In this document: positions 56,251 to 64,000 of the stretch, one piece after another
How positions within the stretch are numbered: position 1 is the first letter of the stretch
Layout of the letters: every line of letters starts with the position of its first letter
DNA from: Roseovarius sp.
GTDB lineage: Bacteria; Pseudomonadota; Alphaproteobacteria; Rhodobacterales; Rhodobacteraceae
Assembly: GCF_027019125.1 (NCBI RefSeq)
Contig: NZ_JALUXE010000027.1
Span: 248,001-312,000 of the forward strand
Direction of reading: 5' to 3'
DNA: 64,000 nt
The notes under the pieces: generated by a model
What the model was told of the DNA's origin: nothing
Database searches by the model: none
Seen by the model: the letters and a program-made list of their open reading frames with translations, nothing else
Program-made: the position numbers and the translations under genes

Positions 56251-56487
56251 ATGTCCAATACCCCCCATGAACTGCCGGAAGAATTCCCGCAACTGGCCGA
56301 CAAGATCAGCGAATTGAAGCAGTCGGACGCGCATTTTGCCCGTCTGGCCGAAGAGTATCATGATCTGAACCGCGCCGTGCACCGGGCCGAAACGCTGGTC
56401 GAGCCGGTCGAGGAACTGGCCGAAGTCGAGATGCGCAAGAAGCGCGCGGCGCTGAAGGACGAGCTATACCGGATGCTGACGGTCTGA
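56251..56487 (+). CDS. DUF465 (YdcH-like) protein
   Basis: A 78-residue helical protein starting MSNTPHELPEEFPQLADKI, with the DUF465 helix DAHFARLAEEYHDLNRAVHRAE. Purine-rich GAAGGAG precedes the ATG. YdcH-type proteins have no established biochemical role. A perfect-stem terminator follows 23 bases after the stop. Confidence 0.88.
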   Translation: MSNTPHELPEEFPQLADKISELKQSDAHFARLAEEYHDLNRAVHRAETLVEPVEELAEVEMRKKRAALKDELYRMLTV

Positions 56488-56510
56488 GACCCATCAGATA
56501 GAACATGCTG

Positions 56511-56541
56511 CGCAGGGCGGGAGGACCGCCCTGCGAATTTT
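56511..56541 (+). terminator. Rho-independent terminator of the DUF465 gene
   Basis: Ten-base perfect stem CGCAGGGCGG/CCGCCCTGCG with loop GAGGA, then AATTTTG. It also lies eight bases before the end of the convergent HxlR gene. Confidence 0.85.
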
Positions 56542-56548
56542 GTCGGCG

Positions 56549-56872
56549 CTATTCGAGGTCGGGCGTATGCGCCTCGCCCCATTCGTGCAGCGCGCGCATC
56601 ACTGGTCGGAGCGCATGACCGGTTTCTGTCAGGACATATTCCGCGCGTGGCGGGTTCGTGGAATAGGTACGGCGGGCAATGACGCCGGAGTTTTCAAGCT
56701 TTTTCAGTCGGTTGGACAGGGTGTTTGGGGACAGCGCCAGCGTGTCCTGCAAATCCTGAAAGCGGCGCGGCCCCTCAAGAAAGAACTCTCGCAGAATCAG
56801 GATCGACCATTGGTCGCCCATGGCATTGGTGGCCCGCAGAATCGGGCAGTTGCTGCGGCTCGTTTTCGTCAT
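56549..56872 (-). CDS. HxlR-family transcriptional regulator
   Basis: A 107-residue wHTH regulator: MTKTSRSNCPILRATNAMGDQ, then GPRRFQDLQDTLALSPNTLSNRLKK. The cysteine in SNCPI near residue 9 is at the conserved redox/aldehyde-sensing position of HxlR proteins such as HypR and YodB. It is divergent from the membrane protein gene, with 88 bases between starts that hold a direct repeat. Confidence 0.92.
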   Translation of the reverse strand: MTKTSRSNCPILRATNAMGDQWSILILREFFLEGPRRFQDLQDTLALSPNTLSNRLKKLENSGVIARRTYSTNPPRAEYVLTETGHALRPVMRALHEWGEAHTPDLE

Positions 56873-56908
56873 GGGGAGAGTATAGCTAGCGGATTCAAAA
56901 AAGGAATT

Positions 56909-56936
56909 GACTATAAAAAATGTAGTGACTATTAAA
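56909..56936. promoter_or_regulatory. Direct repeat in the HxlR/membrane-protein promoter region
   Basis: GACTATAAAA (56909) and GACTATTAAA (56927) lie 18 bases apart in the divergent region, 24 bases before the membrane-protein ATG and 37 before the HxlR ATG. Likely operator of the HxlR protein or overlapping promoters; not a proven site. Confidence 0.45.
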
Positions 56937-56960
56937 ATGGTATCAAATGGAGGTGCCAAG

Positions 56961-57695
56961 ATGTCTGATGCTCTGCTCGCCTATGTGCATGTATTCCTGA
57001 TTCTACTGCCCGGACTTGCGCTGGCGATGGTGGCCATGGGCGCGCAGCGCGCGGGGCTGGGCCGGGCGGCACTGGCGCGCGCTGTGCTGGTGCCAGCGTG
57101 CATCCTGGCGCTCTGGGGGGCGCTTGCGATGGATCTGTCGCGGAGGGGCACGTTCATGGTGCCCGCGACCGTGCTGGATCCGCCTGTGGTGCTCTTTTCC
57201 ATGTTGGGCGGGGCGGCGCTGCTTTGGGCCTTGGCCACGCGGACGCAGACGGGGCGGGCGGTCGTGGCGCATTTGGACCAGGGTTTGCTGGTGGCGTTTC
57301 AGATCCCGCGCGTCATGGGGGCGATCTTTCTTGTCGGTTGGGCGGCGGGGATCATCCCGTGGCAATTCGCGCTTTTGGCGGGGCTTGGCGATATCTGGGC
57401 CGGGATCGAAGGCTATCGGGCGTGGCGGGCCTGTGCCGATGGCGCGGCGGATGCAAAGGCCAAGGTGCTGCGCGCCAATATCGTCGGGCTGGCCGATTTC
57501 GTTGTAGCCGTCCTGACGGGGATCGCCACGTCAGAAGGGTTCGCGCATCTGATGGCGCATGAGACCCCCAATATCATCAACCTGCATCCGCTGGCGATGT
57601 TTCCGGGGTATTTCGTGGCGATCTTTCTCGCCTTTCACTTTGTCTCTCTGAGCAAGTTGCGGCGCGACTTCTCCAGAGTTTCCGCGCCTGCGTGA
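56961..57695 (+). CDS. Multi-pass membrane protein, probable HxlR target
   Basis: A 244-residue integral membrane protein with about seven hydrophobic segments (for example VFLILLPGLALAMVAMGAQ and FVVAVLTGIATSEGF). No family assigned. A GGAGG site stands about seven bases before the ATG of MSDALL. Divergent pairing with a HxlR regulator is a common arrangement for detoxification or efflux genes, so this gene is the obvious regulated partner; function unknown. Confidence 0.7.
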   Translation: MSDALLAYVHVFLILLPGLALAMVAMGAQRAGLGRAALARAVLVPACILALWGALAMDLSRRGTFMVPATVLDPPVVLFSMLGGAALLWALATRTQTGRAVVAHLDQGLLVAFQIPRVMGAIFLVGWAAGIIPWQFALLAGLGDIWAGIEGYRAWRACADGAADAKAKVLRANIVGLADFVVAVLTGIATSEGFAHLMAHETPNIINLHPLAMFPGYFVAIFLAFHFVSLSKLRRDFSRVSAPA

Positions 57696-57703
57696 GAGAC
57701 AAG

Positions 57704-57740
57704 GCGCGCGGGGCGGGTGGACCGCCCTGCGCGTTCTTTC
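57704..57740. terminator. Bidirectional terminator between the membrane protein and metG
   Basis: Twelve-base stem with one G-U pair (CGCGCGGGGCGG/CCGCCCTGCGCG), loop GTGGA, then TTCTTT. It ends five bases before the metG stop and closely resembles the DUF465 terminator. Confidence 0.8.
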
Positions 57741-57744
57741 CCGT

Positions 57745-59463
57745 TCAGGTCCTGATCCCCGAAAACCGGGTCTGCCAGTCTTCGCGGGCTTCGTCGGTGA
57801 TCTTGCTGAAGAGCACGTCGGGCACGGTGAAGGCGTGGCCCGGCGCGAGGCATGCGAGGGCTGCGGGCACGTCATCGGGCCATGTGTCATCCTGGGCTTG
57901 CATGGCCGAGAGCATCGCGGCGGCGGCGTCGGGGATGAAGGGGGACGAGAGCACGGCGTAAAGACGGATGAGGTTGAGCGCGAGGCGGGTTTGCATCGCG
58001 GCACGCTCCGGGTCGGTCTTGAAGGTGGACCAGGGCGCTGCTTCTTGCAGGTATTCGTTGCCCTCGACCCAGATGGCGCGCAGGGCGCTCGCCGATTTGC
58101 GGACCTCCATCGCTTCCATATGGTCCTGATACTCGCGGACGCGGGATGTGAGGCGCGCGATCAGCGCCTCTTCCTGTGTGCCGTAGGCGCCGCCCGTCGG
58201 AACCACCTCGCCGAATTTGGAGCGGCAGAACTTGGTCACGCGGCTGACGAAATTGCCCAGAACGTCGGCGAGATCCTTGTTCACCGAGGCCTGGAAGTTG
58301 TCCCATGTGAACTCGCTATCCGAGCTTTCGGGGGCGTGGCTGAGGAGCCACCAACGCCAGTAATCGGCGGGCAGGATTTCGAGCGCCTGATCCATGAAAA
58401 CACCGCGCCCGCGGGATGTGCTGAACTGACCGCCGTCATAATTGAGGTAGTTGAAGGATTTGATGTAATCCACCAGCTTCCACGGCTCGCGCGAGCCAAG
58501 GATCGTGGCGGGAAAGCTGAGCGTGTGGAAGGGCACGTTATCCTTGCCCATGAACTGGGTATAGGTGACGTCCTCTGCGCCCTTGTCGGTGCGCCACCAG
58601 CGTTCCCAAGCGGAGGCGTCAAGCCCGGTCGCCTCGGCCCATTCCGCGCCGCAGGCGATGTATTCGATGGGGGCGTCGAACCAGACGTAGAACACCTTGC
58701 CCTCCATCCCCTGCCAGGGGGCGCCGTCGAATTGCACAGGAATGCCCCAATCGAGATCGCGGGTGATGCCACGGTCCTGCAAGCCATCGCCGTCATTGAG
58801 CCATTTCCTGGCGATGGAGGTGGTCAGCACGGGCCAGTCGGTTTTGGAGTCGATCCACTTTTCCAGCTCATCCTTCATCTGCGATTGGCACAGATAGAGA
58901 TGCTTGGTCTCGCGCATTTCAAGATCGGTCGCCCCCGAGACCGACGAGCGGGGGTTGATCAGATCGACCGGGTCCAACTGCTTGGTGCAGTTGTCGCATT
59001 GGTCGCCGCGCGCCGAGTCGTAGCCGCAATTGGGGCAGGTGCCCTCGATGTAGCGGTCGGGCAGATAGCGCCCGTCGGTGGGGGAATACATCTGGGTTTC
59101 CGAGACTTCGCGGATCAGCCCCTGATCATGGAGGCGTCGGGCGAAATGCTGGGTCAGTTTGCGGTTCTGAGCCGAGGAGGAGCGCCCGAAGTGATCGAAG
59201 CTGAGGCGAAAGCCGCGGGCGATTTCGGCCTGAACAGCGTGCATTTCGGCGCAATAGTCGGCCACCGGCTGCCCTGCCTTGGCAGCGGCGAGTTCGGCGG
59301 GCGTGCCATGCTCGTCCGTGGCGCAGAGAAACAGCACTTCGTGGCCGCGGGCACGGCAGTAGCGGGCAAAGAGATCCGCCGGAAGCTGCGAGCCCACGAG
59401 ATTGCCAAGATGCTTGATCCCGTTGATGTAGGGGATTGCCGAGGTGATGAGATGCCGTGCCAT
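57745..59463 (-). CDS. metG: Methionyl-tRNA synthetase
   Basis: Class I synthetase of 572 residues. HIGH-like [12 protein letters not shown] near residue 12, an inserted zinc finger [17 protein letters not shown] (four Cys near 144-160), and the KMSKS-region [13 protein letters not shown]. There the first Lys is Gln and the second Lys position is Thr, as in the archaeal/eukaryal-type MetRS that many alphaproteobacteria carry. The C-terminal EMAP/dimer domain of E. coli MetRS is absent. Confidence 0.95.
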   Translation of the reverse strand: MARHLITSAIPYINGIKHLGNLVGSQLPADLFARYCRARGHEVLFLCATDEHGTPAELAAAKAGQPVADYCAEMHAVQAEIARGFRLSFDHFGRSSSAQNRKLTQHFARRLHDQGLIREVSETQMYSPTDGRYLPDRYIEGTCPNCGYDSARGDQCDNCTKQLDPVDLINPRSSVSGATDLEMRETKHLYLCQSQMKDELEKWIDSKTDWPVLTTSIARKWLNDGDGLQDRGITRDLDWGIPVQFDGAPWQGMEGKVFYVWFDAPIEYIACGAEWAEATGLDASAWERWWRTDKGAEDVTYTQFMGKDNVPFHTLSFPATILGSREPWKLVDYIKSFNYLNYDGGQFSTSRGRGVFMDQALEILPADYWRWWLLSHAPESSDSEFTWDNFQASVNKDLADVLGNFVSRVTKFCRSKFGEVVPTGGAYGTQEEALIARLTSRVREYQDHMEAMEVRKSASALRAIWVEGNEYLQEAAPWSTFKTDPERAAMQTRLALNLIRLYAVLSSPFIPDAAAAMLSAMQAQDDTWPDDVPAALACLAPGHAFTVPDVLFSKITDEAREDWQTRFSGIRT

Positions 59464-59517
59464 ATTGCGCTATTCCTTGACGGTTTGGCCCCGTTTAGCG
59501 CGGTTTCGCGGGCAGTT

Positions 59518-60753
59518 CTAGCGCCCGCTTGCGTCCTTGTCGCGGCTGCGTCCGGTGAGGCGGCCGATAAGGAAGGAGGTGCGCGGTGACCAGACATAGG
59601 CGGTGCGGCGTTCGGCAGTGGGCCGGGCGCGCATCCGGACGAGGCCAAAGACGACAAGGAGGGCGTGACCGGCCGCGATCATTACGAACATGGCAGGGGG
59701 TCCATAGGCGTCGATGAGGGTGGAGGCCATGAGGGGGGCGGCGATGGCCCCCACGGCAAAGAAGAACATGAGCGCGGCGGAAAGCTCGACCCGTTCATGG
59801 GCCTCGGCAAAGTCATGGGCGTGGGCGGCGCTGACCGAATAGATCGGAAAGGTGGTCATGCCAAAGAAGAAGGCCGTCATCAGGATGCCGAAAGTGTCGA
59901 GATTCTCGGTCATGGCGGTTGCGACCGAGGACAGGATGGCGGCGACCGAAAGTCCGATCAAAACCCAGCGGCGGTCGTAGCGATCGGCAAGCCAGCCGAC
60001 CGGGTATTGCGCGACCGCGCCGCCCAGAACGAAGACCGCCAGAAAGCCCGCGATCTGATCCACGGCAAGGCCGACCTGTTGGCCATAGAGAGGCCCGACC
60101 ATGCGAAAGGAGGCGCTGGAGAGCGCCGCCACCAGCACGCCCGCCGCCGCCAGGGGCGAGCAGGCGATGAGCAGCATGGGCCGCAGGCGCGGAGCCTCGG
60201 GCGTTTCCGGTTCACGCAGGCGCGACAGGGTGAGCGGCAGAAGTGCTGCGCAGCAGAGCAGGGCCAGCAGGTTGTAGGAGACGTAAGAGGCCGGAGCCAA
60301 TACGGAAATCAGCAATTGAGCAGCCAGCGATGCGCCCATGTCGACGACGCGATAGATGCCCATGGCGCGGCCGCGCGTCTCGTTCGTGACCTTGGCCTGC
60401 AACCATGCTTCGATCACCGTATAGCAGCCCGCCACGCAGAGCCCCGAGGCCATGCGCATCAAGGCCCAGGCGTAGGGGTCGATCACCAGCATATGCGCCA
60501 AGAGGCCGATGGCCCCTGCGGCGGTAAAGGCGGCAAAGGCGCGGGAGTGTCCGATGGTGCCCATCAGGCGGGGTGCGAACCAGCAACCGATGAAGAAACC
60601 CACGAAATGTGCCGAGCCGAGGAGTCCGATCTGGGCTGTGGTGAAATCGAGCGCGAGACCGGAGAGCGCATCAAGTGGACCCACCCCGCCTGTCGAGAGT
60701 TGCAGGAGCACGACCGAGAGAAAGAGGGCGGCAAAGGAAATGAGCAGGCGCAT
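59518..60753 (-). CDS. Major facilitator superfamily transporter
   Basis: A 411-residue permease with twelve hydrophobic segments. The inter-helix motif WLADRYDRRWVLIG (about 255-268) and GLLGSAHFVGFFIGCWF in the N-half fit the YcaD/YfkF-type group, for which substrates are unknown. It lies on the same strand as metG, 54 bases upstream. Substrate not assignable. Confidence 0.88.
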   Translation of the reverse strand: MRLLISFAALFLSVVLLQLSTGGVGPLDALSGLALDFTTAQIGLLGSAHFVGFFIGCWFAPRLMGTIGHSRAFAAFTAAGAIGLLAHMLVIDPYAWALMRMASGLCVAGCYTVIEAWLQAKVTNETRGRAMGIYRVVDMGASLAAQLLISVLAPASYVSYNLLALLCCAALLPLTLSRLREPETPEAPRLRPMLLIACSPLAAAGVLVAALSSASFRMVGPLYGQQVGLAVDQIAGFLAVFVLGGAVAQYPVGWLADRYDRRWVLIGLSVAAILSSVATAMTENLDTFGILMTAFFFGMTTFPIYSVSAAHAHDFAEAHERVELSAALMFFFAVGAIAAPLMASTLIDAYGPPAMFVMIAAGHALLVVFGLVRMRARPTAERRTAYVWSPRTSFLIGRLTGRSRDKDASGR

Positions 60754-60923
60754 GGTGGGGCCACCATGGCAGGACGTGAGGTGGGGGACCAGATGTTTTC
60801 GACATCAGGCGTCGGTTTCGGGCAGGGGGGTGCGAATGGGGGAACCATGGGCCCTGGAGAGCGGTGCCGTGTCGGTATTCCGTCGGTGGGGATTTGCGCG
60901 CCGGGCGGGATGTGATGTGGAAT

Positions 60924-60970
60924 GGTGGGTGGTGGGTGATGGGTGGGTGGTGGGTTTCACCCACCCTACG
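60924..60970. repeat. G-run tract and GGTGGGT/ACCCACC hairpin repeat
   Basis: Five GGG runs (60927-60954) in the form GGGTGGTGGGTGATGGGTGG are followed by a seven-base hairpin GGTGGGT-TTC-ACCCACC and CCTACG. The hairpin plus CCTACG is the complement of the CGTAGGGTGGGTGAAACCC-type repeat seen widely between genes in alphaproteobacteria. The G-runs could form a quadruplex on the plus strand. Confidence 0.6.
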
Positions 60971-60981
60971 GTGCGCCAAGG

Positions 60982-61584
60982 TCACGTTTGCCTGAGCGCC
61001 CATGCGCCGGGCTGGCCGGTGAGGTGCCATGCGGCGGGGGGCGCTGTGCGGGCGCGGCGGCGGGTGAGGTGCCAGCGGTCGATCTGTGGCTCATGCGCGG
61101 GGGCCATGTGCCAGCGGGTTTCCACGCCGGGTGCGCCTCCATCGCCCGGTGTGAGGATCAGGCCCAAGGGGCGATGGTGGCCACGTGCCGCCCCTTCTTC
61201 GGCGGCGAGATGCAGGCGGCGGACCGGGGTGAGGGCGGGCGGCCCTGGCAGGTCGGCGATGATGAGCGGGGCGGCCCCGCTGCGCAGGGCCTCTTCCATG
61301 CACCACAAGAGATCCTCGCGCCGCTCAGGTGTGATGAAGATGAGGGATTCCGGCCCGTTTTCGGCCCCGGTGAGGGGGCAGATGCCATCGGGGTTGAGGC
61401 GGTCGCGCGCCCAAGCGGGGGCGATCCAGAGCACGGGACCGCGCAGGGCCCCGACGAGGAGCATCGCAAAGCTGTGGCGGGCGGGGCCGGTGCATTCATG
61501 CAGGCGGGTGAGGGCCAAGTCGAGCGTGCCCAGCAGGCGCAGGGCAGGGCGGTGGCTGTCGCGGCTGAGAAGCGGAATCGTCAT
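60982..61584 (-). CDS. ImuA-like RecA-fold protein
   Basis: A 200-residue protein resembling ImuA (SulA-like) of the ImuA-ImuB-DnaE2 translesion system: LTRLHECTGPARHSFAMLL in place of a RecA P-loop (no GxxxxGKT), GPVLWIAPAWARDRLNPDG, LLWCMEEALRSGAAPLIIADLP and LTPVRRLHLAAEEG. The nucleotide-binding loop is lost, as in this family. imuB and dnaE2 are not adjacent, so it is an orphan here. The C-terminus has the repeated Trp/His pattern (WHLTRRR, WHLTGQP). Confidence 0.65.
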   Translation of the reverse strand: MTIPLLSRDSHRPALRLLGTLDLALTRLHECTGPARHSFAMLLVGALRGPVLWIAPAWARDRLNPDGICPLTGAENGPESLIFITPERREDLLWCMEEALRSGAAPLIIADLPGPPALTPVRRLHLAAEEGAARGHHRPLGLILTPGDGGAPGVETRWHMAPAHEPQIDRWHLTRRRARTAPPAAWHLTGQPGAWALRQT

Positions 61585-61696
61585 GGGGACAGGATAGCGT
61601 GTTCGCTAAATGTTCTCAATCGGGCTGTGCGCGGCGATGATACAGACCAGCATCTGTCTCGCGCGCGGCATCAACCTTTCTTGCAGGCAAAGCCGC

Positions 61697-63037
61697 CTAG
61701 TGCAGGATCTCTTCCTCGCGCACGAACATATTGGCCCAGGCACGTTCGATGAGTTCGGGGGTCATCTGATAGGGGATGCCCTCGAAGTTGCAGATCGAGA
61801 TCATCTGGTCGATCAGGAAAACCGGCTGATAATTGGCATAGACATTGTCGATCGTGGGGTATTTTTCCTTGATCAGGTAGATCAGCGCGGCCTCGTCCAG
61901 CGGCATGCCCTTCTTGCGGGCGACCATGGCGAAGATCTTGAGGAAGTCGGATTGGCAGGGACCGTCGATCTTGATCTTGTAGAAGATCCGGCGCAACGCG
62001 GCCTTGTCGAAGATCGCGTTGGGGTGGAAGTTGGTCGAGAAGATCACCAGCGTGTCGAACGGCACCTCGAATTTCTCGCCCGATTGCAGGGCGAGAATAT
62101 CCTTGGCCTCTTCCAGGGGCACGATCCAGCGGTTGACGAGGGCCTGCGGCGGTTCGGCCTGACGGCCAAGGTCGTCGACGATGAAGATGCCGCCGGTGGA
62201 TTTGAGTTGCAGCGGCGCCTGATAGGTGCGCGCGGTGGGGTTATAGACCAGATCGAGCATCGACAGGCTGAGTTCGCCGCCGGTGATCACGGTCGGGCGT
62301 TCACAGCGGACATAGCGCGTATCAAAGGTGCGTTTGCGGCGCAGGGAATTGGGATCGTCAATCTCGACCTCGGCCGATGAATGGACGATGGGATCGTAGA
62401 CGGTGATGACCTGACCGGAGTATTCGATGGCGCGGGGCACGTAGATCTTGTCGCCCATGGCGTCACGGATGCCATTGGAGATCGAGGATTTGCCGTTGCC
62501 GGGCGGGCCATACATCAGGATCGAGCGCCCGGCGCTGACCGCAGGGCCAAGGTGATCCAGCAGGGATTTGGGCAGGATCAGGTGCCCCATGGCGTTGGTC
62601 AGTTGCTCGCGCGTGACCTGAATGTTGCGGATCGACTGACGCTTGACCTGTTCGCGGTAGACCGAGAGCGGCACCGGCATGGCGCCGAAATATTCCGATT
62701 GGCTGAGCGCGTCGAGCGCGCGGGATTTGCCGGCATCGGTCAGCTGATAGCCCATTTCGCCGCCGGAATTGGCATTGAGCGTGCCGGTCGCCTCGATCAG
62801 TTTCTGGCTGCGGGCCATGTCGATCAGTTCTTGCGTGACGGCGCGCGGCAGGCAGATCGCCTCGGCGATGTCGGTGGCAAGGTCGAGGTTCTTGCGGAAC
62901 ATGGTCTTGAGCAGGATGTCCCGCATCATGACGACGGGCAATTGCATTTCCTCCAGCCGGGACGGGGGCGGGGGCGGCTGAACGCCGGTGCTGGCCTGCA
63001 TGTTCATCTGGTCTGCCTGTGCTGGGTCGGATTGCAT
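61697..63037 (-). CDS. MoxR-like AAA ATPase
   Basis: An AAA+ ATPase of 446 residues. A proline-rich start (GVQPPPPPSRLEE) leads into a helical domain (about 28-130). Walker A is GPPGNGKSS (about 177-185), Walker B GGIFIVDDLGRQ, and sensor 1 is in LVIFSTNFHPN. The C-terminal part NVYANYQPVFLIDQ is unassigned. The ATG of MQSDPAQ is chosen over one nine bases upstream. Directly upstream is the prepilin peptidase gene on the same strand, so a role in type IVc (Tad) pilus assembly is possible. The 112 bases beyond its end show nothing clear. Confidence 0.8.
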   Translation of the reverse strand: MQSDPAQADQMNMQASTGVQPPPPPSRLEEMQLPVVMMRDILLKTMFRKNLDLATDIAEAICLPRAVTQELIDMARSQKLIEATGTLNANSGGEMGYQLTDAGKSRALDALSQSEYFGAMPVPLSVYREQVKRQSIRNIQVTREQLTNAMGHLILPKSLLDHLGPAVSAGRSILMYGPPGNGKSSISNGIRDAMGDKIYVPRAIEYSGQVITVYDPIVHSSAEVEIDDPNSLRRKRTFDTRYVRCERPTVITGGELSLSMLDLVYNPTARTYQAPLQLKSTGGIFIVDDLGRQAEPPQALVNRWIVPLEEAKDILALQSGEKFEVPFDTLVIFSTNFHPNAIFDKAALRRIFYKIKIDGPCQSDFLKIFAMVARKKGMPLDEAALIYLIKEKYPTIDNVYANYQPVFLIDQMISICNFEGIPYQMTPELIERAWANMFVREEEILH

Positions 63038-63164
63038 CACCGGCACCGTCGCATCAAAAGGTGCAGAAATTGTGGAGAGTGTCGGGCAGCTCTGCGGCGC
63101 TTTGACTGGCGGATCGGGCGCAATCTCGACCCGAACACGTCACGCGGCTTATCCTGAGATCGTT

Positions 63165-63665
63165 TCAGGCCCCGTAGAGCGCGCCCAAGCTCAGGTAGAT
63201 CGCGAGCGTGCCACCCAAGGCCAGGCCCATGGGGAATTTCTTGCCTGTGTGCCAGCTTTGCCAGTCGGGGGCGAGGCGGCGCAGGGGGCTATACATGATC
63301 GCCCGATGGGTCACGAAAGCCCCAAGCAGGGTGGCGGCGAAGATGAAGGCGAGCGATGCGGCATCGCCAAGCGCAACAAAGGGGGCGGCAGCGGCGATGA
63401 ACTTGGCATCGCCCGCGCCCATCAGCCGGGCGGCGTTCATGGCAATCCCCGCCACCAGCATGACCGCCAGATGCGAGAGCCGCCACGCGTAGTCGATGAG
63501 CGGCAGGGTCAAAAGCCCGACCACGAGGAAAATCCCCACCAGCGTCAGGACGGCGGTATTGGGGATCTTCATGCGACGCAGATCGCTGAGCGCGACCCAG
63601 ACGCAGACGGGCAGGACGAAAGGCAGGAACCAGAGGGCCGAATGCGCGGTGATCTCAAGCGACAT
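63165..63665 (-). CDS. cpaA: Prepilin peptidase, CpaA/TadV type
   Basis: A 166-residue A24-family aspartyl peptidase without the methyltransferase domain, as in Tad systems. Catalytic aspartates are Asp28 (SDLRRMKIPN) and Asp96 in MGAGDAKF. About five membrane segments. It cleaves the leader of Flp-type prepilins. It lies between the AAA ATPase gene and a TadD-like TPR gene, the order of a tad locus edge. Confidence 0.92.
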   Translation of the reverse strand: MSLEITAHSALWFLPFVLPVCVWVALSDLRRMKIPNTAVLTLVGIFLVVGLLTLPLIDYAWRLSHLAVMLVAGIAMNAARLMGAGDAKFIAAAAPFVALGDAASLAFIFAATLLGAFVTHRAIMYSPLRRLAPDWQSWHTGKKFPMGLALGGTLAIYLSLGALYGA

Positions 63666-63674
63666 CGGGCGGCC

Positions 63675-64000
63675 CTAGCCGGATACTTTGGTTTCGAGCG
63701 CGCGTAGCGAGCGCACGGCATCTTCGAAATGCTGGGGATGGGTTTCCACGGCGTCGCGCAACAGCCCCTCGCCAATCGCGGTATCGCCCTGCTTGATGGC
63801 CGAGAGGCCGAGGGTATAAAGCAATTGCGCGCGTTCTGTCTGGCTGACAGGCAGGACGGGCAGGGAATAGTTGCGCTGCGCACCACGGGCGAGAACGAGA
63901 TTGTTCTTGGCGGTGAAGAGGGCCGGATCCTGGCGGACAGCATCGGTAAAGAGCCGCTCTGCGCCGGGATAATCGCCGCGCGTCAGTTTGGAATAGCCCC
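63675..64000 (-). CDS. TadD-like tetratricopeptide protein, C-terminal part
   Basis: The last 108 codons are in the window; the start lies beyond the right edge. Repeats of TPR form are visible: GYSKLTRGDYPGAERLFTDA, ARGAQRNYSLPVLP, and LYTLGLSAIKQGDTAIGEGL. It ends ETKVSG. TadD-type proteins are outer-membrane-associated parts of the Flp pilus machine. The call rests on TPR pattern and on the neighbouring cpaA. Confidence 0.75.
   Translation of the reverse strand, partial: GYSKLTRGDYPGAERLFTDAVRQDPALFTAKNNLVLARGAQRNYSLPVLPVSQTERAQLLYTLGLSAIKQGDTAIGEGLLRDAVETHPQHFEDAVRSLRALETKVSG

Noticed and set aside
60509..61597. Plus-strand open frame across the MFS start, the repeat and the ImuA-like gene
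   Set aside because: Arg/Pro/Ser-rich shadow that runs through the G-run repeat; no domain.

Overview
The window looks like ordinary chromosome of a Roseobacter-group alphaproteobacterium (order Rhodobacterales). The support is the GC-rich coding, a GcrA cell-cycle regulator, DUF2948 and a small lysine-rich protein next to murA, Hint-domain and choice-of-anchor-L exoproteins, a PHA locus with PhaR-type CTGC-N3-GCAG operators, and a Tad-pilus prepilin peptidase with a TadD-like TPR protein. I found no insertion sequence, prophage, CRISPR array or plasmid-maintenance module. Species is not assigned.

Layout. 1-4569 (minus): elongasome operon mreB-mreC-mreD-mrdA-rodA. 4703-8016 (minus): hisD, DUF2948, murA and a 55-residue basic protein. 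8103-8177: tRNA-Thr(GGU). 8263-10673 (plus): an M20-type amidohydrolase, a NapF-like ferredoxin gene broken by one in-frame TAA, and an alternative oxidase, with an FNR-type box upstream. 10681-22312: an OmpR-type regulator and a hybrid PAS histidine kinase (minus), divergent from an eight-gene plus-strand run: acyl-CoA synthetase, LivG-like ATPase, LivH-like permease, small membrane protein, LivM-like permease, binding protein, LivF-like ATPase and phenylacetate-CoA-ligase-like enzyme. It looks like a self-contained device to sense, import and CoA-activate an unknown carboxylic acid, and is the best candidate here for an undescribed function. 22379-28825: amino-acid oxidoreductase, rhodanese, a small unknown protein, an orphan sensor kinase and two Hint proteins. 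29180-34782: dapE with a DUF2064 protein, gcrA, an ABC-2 permease, a GH-A-like hydrolase with a hydrophobic C-terminus, and a lipoprotein. 35155-39323: two small lysine-tailed proteins (helix-hairpin-helix and ribbon-helix-helix-like), then carB.

39432-47707: a secreted unknown protein, pabB, cfa, aspS, a GNAT acetyltransferase, thrS and a 74-residue unknown. 47785-54820: two alpha/beta hydrolases, then the PHA locus: phaZ divergent from phaC-phaP-phaR, with a LysR regulator directly behind phaR. CTGC-N3-GCAG palindromes sit at the phaZ/phaC and phaP promoters, and a related palindrome before phaR. 54809-63665: tadA, an RluB/RsuA-type pseudouridine synthase, a DUF465 protein, an HxlR regulator divergent from a membrane protein, metG, an MFS transporter, an orphan ImuA-like protein, a MoxR-like AAA ATPase and a prepilin peptidase. 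The window ends inside a TadD-like TPR gene.

Most genes are housekeeping. Accessory interest lies in the ligase-bracketed transporter, the broken ferredoxin/AOX locus, the Hint pair, the GH-like protein and the small lysine-tailed pair. Assignments rest on reading motifs and gene order; no database search was run.
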